64,000 nt of DNA from Thiothrix fructosivorans (GCF_017349355.1 NZ_JAFMPM010000006.1:1302001-1366000), one strand, 5' to 3'; numbered from the stretch's first letter, positions 8,149 to 17,564 are shown. Notes: generated from the letters alone by a model not told the origin. Numbers and translations are program-made.

Positions 8149-8574
8149 ATGATGAAGTACACGTTGCGTCAGTACCGTGGTTTTACCCTGATTGAATTGA
8201 TGATTGTGTTGGTCATTTTGGGGTTGATCATGGGGATTGTGGGACCGCAAGCGATGAAATACCTCGGCAAAGGCAAAACCCAATCCACCAAGGTGCAAAT
8301 TGAAAACTTGAGTGCGGCGCTGGATATGTACCGTTTGGAAGTTGGCAGTTACCCCGAAGATTTGAAAGCACTGGTTGCCGCCCCATCAGGCGCTCGCGGC
8401 TGGAACGGCCCTTACCTGAAAAAAGGCGATGTGCCGAAAGACGGTTGGAACAACGATTACCAATACAAGCGTAAAAGCACCAATGGTCAGCCGTATGAGC
8501 TGATGTCGTTTGGCGCAGACGGGGCAGCAGGCGGCGAAGGCGAAGATGCAGATATTTCCCTCTGGGACAAATAA
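8149..8574 (+). CDS. gspG: Major pseudopilin GspG
   Basis: Major subunit of the type II secretion pseudopilus. The prepilin signal is cleaved after Gly11 (YRG/FTLIELMIVLVILG), with Glu at +5, followed by the long hydrophobic helix. The globular part has the GspG hallmarks YPE near the start of the C domain and the calcium-site tail DGxxGGEGEDADI. AAGGAG precedes the start. Two ATG codons in tandem (8149 and 8152) are both possible. Confidence 0.95.
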   Translation: MMKYTLRQYRGFTLIELMIVLVILGLIMGIVGPQAMKYLGKGKTQSTKVQIENLSAALDMYRLEVGSYPEDLKALVAAPSGARGWNGPYLKKGDVPKDGWNNDYQYKRKSTNGQPYELMSFGADGAAGGEGEDADISLWDK

Positions 8575-9004
8575 ACCCCAGCGTGGTTTTACCTTGTTGG
8601 AAGTCCTACTGGTGCTGGTCATCGGTGGGCTGCTGGTGGGGGCGGTGGCAACCTCGTTAAGCGAAGGCCCCGTCTTGCGCAAAAGCGGGCGGGAAGTCGC
8701 GGCGAGTTTGCGCCATGCCCGCGCCCAAGCGGTGATGCGCCAACAACCTACCTTGTGGAAAATGAATATCCAAGAAAAACGTTTCTGGATTGATGGCGGG
8801 GCTGCGAATGCTGAGCGCAGCCTTAGCCCCAGCATTGAAGCCAAAATCAATACAACCTCCGCTGAAGTGGACGCTGCCAATCAAGGCGGCATTCGCTTTT
8901 TTCCTGATGGCAGTTCTACGGGCGGTTCAGTGGAACTGACGCACAATAAACAGACCTTTAAGGTCAACGTAGAATGGGTAACGGGGCGTGTCGCAATTCA
9001 ATAA
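8546..9004 (+). CDS. gspH: Minor pseudopilin GspH
   Basis: Minor pseudopilin with a prepilin cleavage site after Gly14 (QRG/FTLLEVLLVLVIGG) and Glu at +5; the C-terminal beta domain ends VTGRVAIQ. The ATG at 8546 lies inside the gspG 3' end (29-bp overlap), giving a normal 14-residue leader. Order G-H-I-J-K supports the assignment despite weak sequence conservation in the family. Confidence 0.85.
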   Translation: MQIFPSGTNKPQRGFTLLEVLLVLVIGGLLVGAVATSLSEGPVLRKSGREVAASLRHARAQAVMRQQPTLWKMNIQEKRFWIDGGAANAERSLSPSIEAKINTTSAEVDAANQGGIRFFPDGSSTGGSVELTHNKQTFKVNVEWVTGRVAIQ

Positions 9005-9383
9005 AGGTTTTTCCCTGATCGAAGTCTTGGTCGCGTTTGTGGTGATGGGCTTGGTGGTGGGAACACTGTTGCAATTATTCGGCTCGTCGATGCGCAGCGT
9101 GGCGTTATCCGACGAATACAGTTTCGCGGTGCAGGTCGCGGAATCCCGCCTTGCTGCGATCGGCAGCGAAATCGAAGTCGAAGACGGCAACACCAGTGGC
9201 GAGGAAAAAGGTTCTGATTACCGCTGGACGGTGAGCATGTCGCCGGTCGAACTCAGCGATAAGCTGGAAAAACTTCCTTTACCCTTGCAACTCTACCGCG
9301 TCGAAGTGGTGGTGACTTGGCAAAGTGGCGATAAAAACCGCGAGTTTCACCTGTCATCCTTACGCTTTGGAGAGGAAAAATGA
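8988..9383 (+). CDS. gspI: Minor pseudopilin GspI
   Basis: The 131-residue minor pseudopilin has a 7-residue leader cleaved after Gly7 (NKG/FSLIEVLVAFVVMG). The AESRLA motif at the end of the long helix is typical of GspI. The start is GTG at 8988, overlapping gspH by 17 bp. Confidence 0.9.
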   Translation: MSQFNKGFSLIEVLVAFVVMGLVVGTLLQLFGSSMRSVALSDEYSFAVQVAESRLAAIGSEIEVEDGNTSGEEKGSDYRWTVSMSPVELSDKLEKLPLPLQLYRVEVVVTWQSGDKNREFHLSSLRFGEEK

Positions 9384-9997
9384 AGCAACGCGGATTCACT
9401 TTGCTGGAAATGCTGATTTCGTTGGGGCTGGTTTCCTTATTATTCCTCGCCTTATTCGCCAGTTTTAACACGATGGCACGCGGTTGGGATGCGGCGGATA
9501 CGCGCTTGAACAAAACCGAGGATATGCGCCTGATCACCGACTTTTTGCGCCGCCAATTGGGGCAGGCGATGGTGGTGCGTCTCAAGGGTGAGAAAGAGGA
9601 GCGGGTGTATGCGTTTGAAGGCACGGCAACATCCTTACGTTACGTCGCACCCTTGCAACCTTTGCAGCACCAAGGCGGCGTATTTCTGATCGAACTCAAT
9701 ATTGTCGCGGCTAAAGACGGCAAAAAATTGGAAATGCTGTTTGCGCCGTATCGCCCTGAACTGACGTGGGAGGAGGCGTTTAAAGATGCAGAACCTGTAT
9801 TGGTGTTCGAGGGCTTGAAAGACGCAGGATTTGCGTATTTTGGCGCGGAAGAAGAGGGCAAAGACCCCGATTGGACATCCGATTGGGAGGATATTCCTCG
9901 CTACCCCGATATGTTGAAATTAACCTTAGCCGATCAGGAACGCGCTTGGCCTGACATGCTGGTAGATTTGCCACAGGTAACAGATTATGCACGTTAA
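9380..9997 (+). CDS. gspJ: Minor pseudopilin GspJ
   Basis: The 205-residue minor pseudopilin has a very short leader (cleavage after Gly5, RG/FTLLEMLISLGLVS), Glu at +5 and a larger C-terminal domain. It overlaps gspI by 4 bp (ATGA). Together with GspI and GspK it is expected to form the pseudopilus tip. Confidence 0.88.
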   Translation: MKQRGFTLLEMLISLGLVSLLFLALFASFNTMARGWDAADTRLNKTEDMRLITDFLRRQLGQAMVVRLKGEKEERVYAFEGTATSLRYVAPLQPLQHQGGVFLIELNIVAAKDGKKLEMLFAPYRPELTWEEAFKDAEPVLVFEGLKDAGFAYFGAEEEGKDPDWTSDWEDIPRYPDMLKLTLADQERAWPDMLVDLPQVTDYAR

Positions 9998-10916
9998 ATT
10001 TACCCCCCATCCCAGCCTTCCCCCGCAAGGGGTGAAGGGGCAATCCGGTGTTGCGATGATCGTGGTATTGTGGATGATCATGGTCATGATGACGCTGGCG
10101 GCTAGTCTTGTTTACGCGACCCGTACCGAAACCAGCATGGTGGATTATGCGCGTCGTACCGCGCAATCGCGTGCAGTAGCGGATGCTGCCGCGCATTACG
10201 CGGTGATGCAATTATTCCTGCCCAATAAAGAGCGTGATCTCAAATTAGGCGGTACGCCTTTGCTGTGGGAATACGAAGGCGCAAAAGCGGAAATTCGGGT
10301 TGTCGGTGAGAATGGTCTGATTGATATTGGTTTTGCCAGTCCCCCTTTGCTTAGATTGATCTTTAAACAAGCGGGCTTAGATGAGCAAGCGATTGATCGA
10401 ATGCTGGATATTTTGGAAGATTTCCGTGATGTCGATGATCTGAAACGCATTAATGGCGCAGAAGATGGCGATTATGAAAATGCCGGTTTGCCGTTTGGGG
10501 CAAAAGACGCACCGTTTGACCGAGTTGAGGAATTACAGCAAGTCTTGGGCATGACACCGCAGCTTTATCAAGCTTTGACACGTCTTTTGACGGTGAATTC
10601 TGGTGGTAAAGGCATTAACCCGATGTTAGCGCCGCGTCAGACTTTGCTGTTATTGGCAGAGGGTGACGCGGCGAAAGTCGATGCGTATATGCAAAAGCGT
10701 GAAGAATCCGAGGGTGAATACGTGCAACCGGATTTTGGTGAGGCATTTTTAGATGCGACGCAACAACCGTTGTACCGAATGCAGATCAGGGTTTACACCG
10801 ACCCAACCGCTCCCCCGTATTTTGAAGAGCGGTCGTTGCGTTTACGACCGGGGCAAACCCCGCCGTTTATTAATTATTTCCGTATCTTGCAAGAATCTTC
10901 CGCGCAGTTTGGGTAA
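9987..10916 (+). CDS. gspK: Minor pseudopilin GspK with an extended leader
   Basis: The 309-residue tip pseudopilin GspK has its prepilin site after Gly21 (GQSG/VAMIVVLWM), no Glu at +5 as usual for GspK, then a large alpha-helical domain with the family region DFRDVDDLKR and NGAEDGDY. The leader is long (21 residues, rich in Pro/Gly) because a palindromic GC-rich repeat (10016-10038) is read through as codons. ATG at 9987 overlaps gspJ by 11 bp. No gspL or gspM follows; the next gene is convergent wecA, overlapping by 47 bp. Confidence 0.9.
   Translation: MHVKFTPHPSLPPQGVKGQSGVAMIVVLWMIMVMMTLAASLVYATRTETSMVDYARRTAQSRAVADAAAHYAVMQLFLPNKERDLKLGGTPLLWEYEGAKAEIRVVGENGLIDIGFASPPLLRLIFKQAGLDEQAIDRMLDILEDFRDVDDLKRINGAEDGDYENAGLPFGAKDAPFDRVEELQQVLGMTPQLYQALTRLLTVNSGGKGINPMLAPRQTLLLLAEGDAAKVDAYMQKREESEGEYVQPDFGEAFLDATQQPLYRMQIRVYTDPTAPPYFEERSLRLRPGQTPPFINYFRILQESSAQFG
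10016..10038. repeat. Palindromic repeat inside the gspK leader
   Basis: CCTTCCCCC, GCAA and GGGGTGAAGG form a strong hairpin and resemble the intergenic repeat at 46753-46802 (CCCC...AGCC...AAGGGG). It is read as part of the GspK signal peptide. Confidence 0.55.
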
Positions 10917-11976
10917 ACGCAGCGGCTTCAATCCAGCGTTGCAAACTGCCTTTTTCCGCATTGACCAAGGGTGCAACGGCTAGCAGATACGCAAGGAAGG
11001 TCAGCAAGAAGCCGTAGAACATCACACTTTCACTGGTCTGCAAATGTTCAGTCACGATACCCACACTTGCCAAGAGTGCGGCGAGCATAGCCATCGTCAG
11101 CATGGCAGCACACTTGCTCATACCGATTTCCAGCAGCAAGTGGTGCAGGTGGTCACGTCCTGCCGCAAACGGCGAGCGACGGTCACGTAAGCGCACCAGA
11201 ATCACCCGTACCATATCCATCAGCGGCAAGCCAATCAACCACAGTGCGGTGACTGGGCGGAAGGCTGCATCGGTAGGGTCTTGCGTGCCTTCGATCAATA
11301 ACCAACTGATGGTTAAGCCAATCAACATCGAACCCGCATCGCCCATGAAGATTTTTTGTTTGAATGGTGGTAATACCAAATTGTTCAGCAGGTAAGGAAA
11401 CAATGCCGCCAGAAACATAACACTAACGCTTAATTCTATCGCGTGAGTCGAGAGGCTAAACAGCAGCACCAAACTTAACAAGGACACCATCGACACCGAA
11501 CCAAGCAGCCCGTCAATACCGTCAATCATATTGAAAGCATTGATAATACCCAGCACAATCAACACTGTGAATGGATAGCTGAACACGCTCAGATCAATGT
11601 CGCCCAGACCGAGTAGATTGCCAAGGTTTCCCAGCGATAAACCTGTACCGATACACAGCGCCAACGTTAGTAGCGTCTGCATGACAATGCGCAGTTTAAC
11701 GGGCAAGTCTTCCGCGTCATCCGCCACACCCAACAACACAATACCTAGGGCGCACAATAACCAAGTACCCACAGCTGGATCGCTTGGCAGGGTTAGCATG
11801 GCGGCGACAGCGACACCGATGAAGATCGACATGCCGCCAATCAGTGGTACAGCACCCGTGTGCTGTTTTCTGCCTTGGGGAATGTCTAAAAGACGTGCCC
11901 GATGCGCCACCGGTTTTAGAAAATGGAGTGCCATCCATGTTACGCACAAGCTCGTTATTAGCGATATTATAAGCAT
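10870..11976 (-). CDS. wecA: Undecaprenyl-phosphate N-acetylglucosaminyl 1-phosphate transferase (WecA-like)
   Basis: Polytopic enzyme that transfers GlcNAc-1-P from UDP-GlcNAc to undecaprenyl phosphate, the first step of O-antigen or related glycan synthesis. The 368 residues hold about 11 membrane helices. Visible family motifs are GVADDAEDLPVK (DDxxD, Mg binding), NAFNMIDGIDGL, MGDAGSM and the cytoplasmic loop RRSPFAAGRDHLHH. Start 11976 (MLIISL) is chosen because GAGGAC lies just upstream; the frame is open 13 codons further. The 3' end overlaps gspK by 47 bp (convergent). Confidence 0.9.
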   Translation of the reverse strand: MLIISLITSLCVTWMALHFLKPVAHRARLLDIPQGRKQHTGAVPLIGGMSIFIGVAVAAMLTLPSDPAVGTWLLCALGIVLLGVADDAEDLPVKLRIVMQTLLTLALCIGTGLSLGNLGNLLGLGDIDLSVFSYPFTVLIVLGIINAFNMIDGIDGLLGSVSMVSLLSLVLLFSLSTHAIELSVSVMFLAALFPYLLNNLVLPPFKQKIFMGDAGSMLIGLTISWLLIEGTQDPTDAAFRPVTALWLIGLPLMDMVRVILVRLRDRRSPFAAGRDHLHHLLLEIGMSKCAAMLTMAMLAALLASVGIVTEHLQTSESVMFYGFLLTFLAYLLAVAPLVNAEKGSLQRWIEAAAFTQTARKILARYGNN

Positions 11977-12291
11977 GTTGTCCTCGGGGTTTTTGACTAG
12001 CTTCTTGCTGTGCATTTTAGCTAATGCTTATTCAATTTAATTATTTGGATGGTTTAAGTGAGCAATAATTCTGATTAGTGGAAAGCATTGCAGATGAACT
12101 CCTGATAAACGGTCGTTTAGCAGTCTGTAATAGTGATTGGACTCAAATTCGGCAGGCTGACACCCCTCCCGAAAACAAACACCTTTTATCAGATTCAGAT
12201 GGTGATTTAAAGGCTTTGTGATAGCGTAAACAAAACTATTTAAATAAACCCAGCTAATGCCTTTGGTTTGGAACTATATAACTGGACTGTT

Positions 12292-13098
12292 ATGATCGAC
12301 TTGCATAGTCATATTTTGCCTGCATTGTGTGATGGGTCGCCTAATATGAAAACCTCATTAGCGATGGCACGTTTAGCGGTCGAGGATGGTATTACGCACC
12401 TCGCGTGTACGCCACATATTTATCCCGGTGTGTATGAAAATTCCACTGATGGTATTGCTAAAGTCTTACGAATGTTGCAAGTGGAATTGTATTCGCAGGA
12501 TATTGCCTTACGCCTCATTATAGGAGCAGACATTCACATGGTGTTTGGGGTGTTGGATAGTTTGCAGCAGGGGATAATGCCGACACTGCATGGTTCACGT
12601 TATTTCTTGTTAGAGCCGTCACACAACTTGCCTGTACCGAATTTTTTGCGCCAGATTGAAGCGTTTTTAAATGCGGGTTACGTCCCTGTAATCACGCATC
12701 CAGAACGGTTACGCTGGTGTGAAGATCATTATCAAGACTTTATTTTGGCGGCGCGAATGGGGGCATGGTTGCAAGTTACCGCTGCGGCTATTAGCGGCAC
12801 ATTTGGACGCACAGCAAAAAAGTGTTCTGAACGTTTATTATTAGATGGTGTTGTGCATATTATTGCATCAGATGCGCACGATATGGTTTATCGACCGCCT
12901 ATTTTATCAACAGGTATTGAAGCGGCTATACGTATTACGGGCGATGATGCTGAAGTAATGCGCATGGTGAGTGATCGACCCTTGGCTATTTTGGATAATA
13001 TTGATCCCTCCGATGTATTATTACCGCCCGGATTATCATCCTCCATTGAGCGTTCTGATGGTGGTAAGAAAAATTGGATGAATCGTTTATTTTGTTGA
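12292..13098 (+). CDS. CpsB/CapC-type PHP-family tyrosine phosphatase
   Basis: The 268-residue metal-dependent phosphatase of the PHP superfamily resembles CpsB/YwqE, which dephosphorylate the tyrosine kinases controlling polysaccharide export. Metal-binding motifs are visible: DLHSHILP (HxH), CTPHIYPGVY, GADIHM, THPERL and ASDAHD. ATG at 12292 fits the family start (MIDLHSH); an in-frame TTG at 12268 is less likely. The 276 bp upstream, to wecA, show no clear gene. No cognate tyrosine kinase is in the window. Confidence 0.85.
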   Translation: MIDLHSHILPALCDGSPNMKTSLAMARLAVEDGITHLACTPHIYPGVYENSTDGIAKVLRMLQVELYSQDIALRLIIGADIHMVFGVLDSLQQGIMPTLHGSRYFLLEPSHNLPVPNFLRQIEAFLNAGYVPVITHPERLRWCEDHYQDFILAARMGAWLQVTAAAISGTFGRTAKKCSERLLLDGVVHIIASDAHDMVYRPPILSTGIEAAIRITGDDAEVMRMVSDRPLAILDNIDPSDVLLPPGLSSSIERSDGGKKNWMNRLFC

Positions 13099-14010
13099 AG
13101 TGTGTGTTGCCAGCAAGGTTAACCACGTTGTTTTAATAAATTCACCAAGCTGCATAAATTCGACTTCACGGGCGCTGCCGCGTCGCCAGGCTAAACCGAC
13201 TTCGCGGTAACTCTCTTCTGGTAATGACCAAATTTTGACATTGGTACCTGTTAATAAGGTCGAGCCTTTCACCATTTCGGGCAAGTAAGAAATGCCTAAA
13301 TCGGCATCAACCATTTGCGTCAAAGTTAATAAGCTACTCGCGGTGAAACGGCTGATTTTATCCATGTCCTGTAAACGGCAAGCCGATAGCGTGTGGTCAC
13401 GCAGGCAATGTCCGTCTTCTAGCAACAGAATGCTTTCAGGGTTCAGGTCGTTAAAAATGTAGCGTCTAGGACGTGTATGTTGCGTGTCTTCACGACAGGC
13501 GAGGAAAAAACGATCCTTAAATAAGGGCATGACTTCGACATTGCGCAGCGCATAGGGCAGGGCAATGATAATGAGGTCAAGCTCACCATTCATGAGTTTT
13601 TCATAGACGCGCTGGGTGATGTCTTCGCTCAAGTATAAGCGTAAGTTCGGGAATTGCTGGCGTAATGCCGGTAAAACACGCGGCAAGAGGAACGGCGCAA
13701 TGGTTGGGATGACCCCGATGCGTAGCTCACCCGTGAGCGGTGCATGATTGCTACGCGCTAATTCGACTAGGTTTTCTACATCACGTAAGCAACGGCGGGC
13801 TTCTACCGCAATTTGTCGCCCGATATGCGTCACCGTGACGTTCTTATTGGTACGGTCGACCAGTTGTACTTCCAGAATCGTTTCCAATTCGCGGATAGCC
13901 GTACTGAACGCCGATTGGGAGACAAAGCAGGCTTCGGCGGCTTTTCCGAAGTGTTCATGGCTTTCCAGTGCGACAAAATAGCGGAGCTGCTTTACGGTTG
14001 GCAGGTTCAT
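13087..14010 (-). CDS. oxyR: LysR-family hydrogen-peroxide sensor OxyR
   Basis: The 307-residue LysR-type regulator has an N-terminal winged helix-turn-helix (residues 1-60) and a substrate-binding-like domain. The OxyR redox pair is present: LLLEDGHCLRDHTLSAC places Cys202 and Cys211 eight residues apart, equal to Cys199/Cys208 of E. coli OxyR. It is therefore expected to sense peroxide by disulfide formation and activate antioxidant genes. Its 3' end overlaps the convergent PHP phosphatase by 12 bp. The upstream 275 bp, AT-rich, are shared with the flippase gene; no catalase or peroxiredoxin gene is nearby. Confidence 0.92.
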   Translation of the reverse strand: MNLPTVKQLRYFVALESHEHFGKAAEACFVSQSAFSTAIRELETILEVQLVDRTNKNVTVTHIGRQIAVEARRCLRDVENLVELARSNHAPLTGELRIGVIPTIAPFLLPRVLPALRQQFPNLRLYLSEDITQRVYEKLMNGELDLIIIALPYALRNVEVMPLFKDRFFLACREDTQHTRPRRYIFNDLNPESILLLEDGHCLRDHTLSACRLQDMDKISRFTASSLLTLTQMVDADLGISYLPEMVKGSTLLTGTNVKIWSLPEESYREVGLAWRRGSAREVEFMQLGEFIKTTWLTLLATHTSTK

Positions 14011-14285
14011 GGCAACCTCGGATGATTCGTTTTTGGTACTTGCTAAAAAGATAATATTCTATTTTCTGCATGAATGTGAAAATCTTTTGGGGGTGTTGTG
14101 CCATTTGTCAGGTTATAGGATACGTTTGCTTACTTATTAGAACATTTTTCATGCAAAATTGCCTAAGGTATATTCAGTGTCTATCTTTTATATATTATTT
14201 TTATTTGTTAATTCGCAATTAACATCTATGGTTCTTTTTATAAAATATTTAGATTAAATTGGTATCCTGTGGTGTTTGGGGTTTG

Positions 14286-15779
14286 ATGAAAAATTTACGT
14301 AAAAATGTTGTTTTTACAGGTATAGGTTATCTGTTGCCCCTCATTGCAGCACTGGCGACCATCCCTGTTATTGTCAGTAAATTAGGCATTGATTTGTATG
14401 GTCTGTACATTATTTGTGTCTCACTAATCGGTTTTATGACGTTGGTTGATTTGGGAATTGGTCAAACCGTCATCAAATACGTGGCAGAATATGAGGCGAC
14501 TGGGCGGCAAGATAAAGTTAAACCTGTCTTAGGCGTAGCCTTCCTGATTTATCTCGTTATCGGATTGGGTAGTGCCGTTTGTCTGTATGCTATTGCCCCG
14601 CTGTTAGCGCATGGTTTATATGCTTCAGCGGAGAAGGTGGCGTTGGCAATAGAGAGCTTGCGGATTGCGGTTGTTCCCTTGTTTTTTAGTTACGTTAATC
14701 AGTTCTTCTTAAATATCTGTAAAGCATACCATCGGTTTGATTTTCCAGCCATTATTCATAATATGGGAAATCTTGGAGGGATTTTTCTCACGACTGCTCT
14801 GCTACTCATGGGGTATGGCTTGGAGGATGTCATGTGGGGGTATGCTTTTGTACAGTTTGTGACGCTGTTAGGGGGCTATCTTGCCAGTACGTATGTTTTA
14901 CCGCAGCACATTAAAGCGCGTCCTGTGTTTGAGCAAAATGTCTTCATGGAGATCGTTTCGTTTAGTGCCTATACGTTTGTGGGTAATTTCATTGGTTCAT
15001 TGGTATCGCGTGCTGACAAGTTATTGATTGGCTTGGTGATTGGCACGGAAGCGGTGACCTATTATCAGATACCCTTCACGATTGCACAGATGGCAAATGG
15101 CATTATCCATACGCTGGTACATATTACTTTCCCGTACTTCAGTGAAATGTTCAGTTTGCGTGATCGCGATGGTTTGCTGCGTTTATATCGCTTGGCGAAT
15201 GCAATCGTGTTTTTAACCAGTATGATGATTGCGGTAATGTTGATTGTGGTGGGCGGTGATTTTCTTGCCCTGTGGATCTCCCCTGCGTTTTCACAGCAGG
15301 CTAGCTTAATCTTGCAAGTTATGGCCGTTTATTTCTTCCTGCATTCTAATACCGTGGTGGGGTATTGGGTGCTTCAGGGGGCTGGACAAGCAAAATTGAC
15401 TGCGTTTATGTCAGTGGCGGATGCGTTCGCTTATTTTGTCGCATTGTATTATCTGGGGAACAGCTTTGGGTCGATCGGTGCTGCTGTTGCCTTGTTTTTT
15501 ACATTATGGACAATACCGCTGCAATACATCTGGATAGACCGGCATATTGGACATCGTTGGTCAGAATACGTGATGCAACTGCTGAGCTTCTTGTTAGCGG
15601 GCTGTGTCATGATTTATTTACTGGAGTCTTTGAATTTGTGGCTAGCGCACAGTTTCTTGGGAATTATGGTTTGCAGTGTATTATCGCTGCTGGTATTGAT
15701 GCTGGCTTTATGGGTAGTCTTGGGGCGTGGGCGTCAGCAAATTCGGGGGGTGGTGTTGAAAAAAATTATCCCTGCATAA
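14286..15779 (+). CDS. Polysaccharide flippase (Wzx/MATE-like), copy 1
   Basis: The 497-residue protein of the polysaccharide-exporter family has about 14 predicted membrane helices and presumably flips lipid-linked oligosaccharide across the inner membrane. It begins with RKNVVFTGIGYLLPLIAALA and keeps the family block LVDLGIGQTVIKYVAEYEA. It is strongly similar along its whole length to the next gene (16059-17564), so the two are a tandem duplication. ATG at 14286 follows a TTG-rich upstream; an in-frame GTG at 14259 is possible. The AT-rich upstream region (14080-14285) probably holds its promoter. Confidence 0.85.
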   Translation: MKNLRKNVVFTGIGYLLPLIAALATIPVIVSKLGIDLYGLYIICVSLIGFMTLVDLGIGQTVIKYVAEYEATGRQDKVKPVLGVAFLIYLVIGLGSAVCLYAIAPLLAHGLYASAEKVALAIESLRIAVVPLFFSYVNQFFLNICKAYHRFDFPAIIHNMGNLGGIFLTTALLLMGYGLEDVMWGYAFVQFVTLLGGYLASTYVLPQHIKARPVFEQNVFMEIVSFSAYTFVGNFIGSLVSRADKLLIGLVIGTEAVTYYQIPFTIAQMANGIIHTLVHITFPYFSEMFSLRDRDGLLRLYRLANAIVFLTSMMIAVMLIVVGGDFLALWISPAFSQQASLILQVMAVYFFLHSNTVVGYWVLQGAGQAKLTAFMSVADAFAYFVALYYLGNSFGSIGAAVALFFTLWTIPLQYIWIDRHIGHRWSEYVMQLLSFLLAGCVMIYLLESLNLWLAHSFLGIMVCSVLSLLVLMLALWVVLGRGRQQIRGVVLKKIIPA

Positions 15780-15946
15780 TGCATTATCTATGTGACATTA
15801 TTGATTGAAAAAAACTAATTTCTTATATGTATCAGTTGTTTATTGACTGGGTGAATATGCTAAATTATTCCATCATTCAAAAAATATATCTACCAAAAAA
15901 TAAATAAGGTTGCTTGCATTACGCTTAGTGCATACATTTCTTTTGG

Positions 15947-15967
15947 TGAATCAATTTCATTGATTCA
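15947..15967. promoter_or_regulatory. Perfect 9-bp inverted repeat upstream of flippase copy 2
   Basis: TGAATCAAT and ATTGATTCA are separated by TTC, 92 bp before the second flippase ATG, in a 279-bp AT-rich intergenic region. It has the shape of an operator; the binding protein is unknown. Nothing else was seen in this gap. Confidence 0.4.
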
Positions 15968-16058
15968 ATGGTTGGGCAAGCGGTTAGTTGGTGAGTACGC
16001 CGCATTATTCTCTCATTTGTTTTTGTGTTGAATTTTTATTTCAGCCATAGGGTTTGTT

Positions 16059-17564
16059 ATGCAAAAAACATCCACTCAGCAACCGAACACGCGTAAAAAC
16101 GTGGTGTTTAGTAGCTTAGGTTACGCTTTCCCGCTGTTAGCGGCATTAGCCACGATTCCTATCATGATTGGTGCGTTAGATATTGATTTATATGGTTTAT
16201 ATGTTATATGCACATCACTTATTGGCTTTATGACATTGGTTGACTTGGGGATCGGTCAGACAGTTATCAAATATGTGGCAGAATACGAGGCAACGCAACA
16301 GCAAGCTAAAGTGCAACCTGTTTTGAATGTTGCGCTACTGATTTATTTAGTGATAGGGTTGATGAGTGCAGTAGCGTTGTATGTGTTTGCCGATAATCTA
16401 GCAGGTGTATTATATGCTAACGTTCAGCAGCAATTACTCGCTGAGCGTGTATTGAAAATAACGGCTTTGCCTTTATTATTCAGCTATGTGAATCAATTTT
16501 TTCTGAATGTTTGTAAGGCATACCACCGTTTTGATTGGCCTGCTATTATTCATAATGCCAGTAATTTAGGTGGGATTGTACTGGCAAGTGGATTGCTGCT
16601 GCTAGGGTATGATTTACAAGCTGTATTATTGGGTTATGTGGTGATTCACGCTTTAGCCTTGATTTCGGGTTATTTAGCTTGTGTGTCTGTTTTTCCCAGC
16701 CAACTAAATTTATTGCCACGGTTTTCTAGCAGTGTGTTCGCCACTATTATTTCCTTTAGTTTTTATACGTTCATCGGGAATTTTGTGAGTTCTGTCGCAG
16801 CGCGGGCGGATAAATTAGTGATTGGCATGATTTTGGGAACAGAAGCGGTGACGTATTACCAAATCCCTTTCACGATTGCACAAATGGCAAACGGTATTAT
16901 TCATACGTTGGTGCATATTGCGTTTCCGCGCTTTACTGAAATGTTCGTGACGGGAAATAAAGACGGCTTGTTAGCCTTGTATCGTAAGGTCGGTGTCATT
17001 ATGGCATTAATTAGTACGGTTATTGCGGTGTTATTGATTACTGTCGGCGGAGATTTCTTGGCGTTATGGATTTCACCTGAATTTGCCGTACAGGGTGCTC
17101 TGACGTTGCAAATTATTGCGCTGTATTTCTTCCTGCATTCCAATACCGTGACGGGTTATTGGGTGCTACAAGGCAGTGGTCAGGCAAAATTGACCGCCCT
17201 GATTGCGGTGGTTGGCACGGTAGCTTATTTTACGGGCATGTTCTATTTGGGCGAGCATTATGCACACAATGGCGTGGCGTTTGCCTTGTTCCTATTGCTG
17301 TTGGCAGTGCCGTTGCAGTTTGTGTGGATTGCGCGGCATGTTGGACAGTCTGTCAGCAAATACTTCGTGCAATTGGTCAGTTTTACCGTACTAGGGTACT
17401 TTATGATTTACGCTTTGGAAGCGCTGAATGCTTGGTTGAACAATAGTTTGTTAGAAATCTTGGCAGATGGTGTGGTCGGATTGGCTGTGCTGCTACTGGG
17501 TTCATACTGGCTATTGAACCGTAAAGAAGCAGGCAACAGGCTAGAACCTGCTGCCTTGCTTTAA
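16059..17564 (+). CDS. Polysaccharide flippase (Wzx/MATE-like), copy 2
   Basis: The 501-residue paralogue of the preceding gene has the same helix layout and nearly the same N-terminal and central blocks (LVDLGIGQTVIKYVAEYEA, TEAVTYYQIPFTIAQMANGI, FFLHSNTV). Differences are concentrated in the C-terminal third and in loops. ATG at 16059 is clear but the Shine-Dalgarno is weak. Two flippases may serve two different glycans or be partly redundant. The stop is 12 bp from the convergent ettA stop. Confidence 0.87.
   Translation: MQKTSTQQPNTRKNVVFSSLGYAFPLLAALATIPIMIGALDIDLYGLYVICTSLIGFMTLVDLGIGQTVIKYVAEYEATQQQAKVQPVLNVALLIYLVIGLMSAVALYVFADNLAGVLYANVQQQLLAERVLKITALPLLFSYVNQFFLNVCKAYHRFDWPAIIHNASNLGGIVLASGLLLLGYDLQAVLLGYVVIHALALISGYLACVSVFPSQLNLLPRFSSSVFATIISFSFYTFIGNFVSSVAARADKLVIGMILGTEAVTYYQIPFTIAQMANGIIHTLVHIAFPRFTEMFVTGNKDGLLALYRKVGVIMALISTVIAVLLITVGGDFLALWISPEFAVQGALTLQIIALYFFLHSNTVTGYWVLQGSGQAKLTALIAVVGTVAYFTGMFYLGEHYAHNGVAFALFLLLLAVPLQFVWIARHVGQSVSKYFVQLVSFTVLGYFMIYALEALNAWLNNSLLEILADGVVGLAVLLLGSYWLLNRKEAGNRLEPAALL

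Noticed and set aside
12016-12291. Possible small gene or riboswitch between wecA and the PHP phosphatase
   Set aside because: No ORF with a ribosome site and no conserved fold could be recognised.
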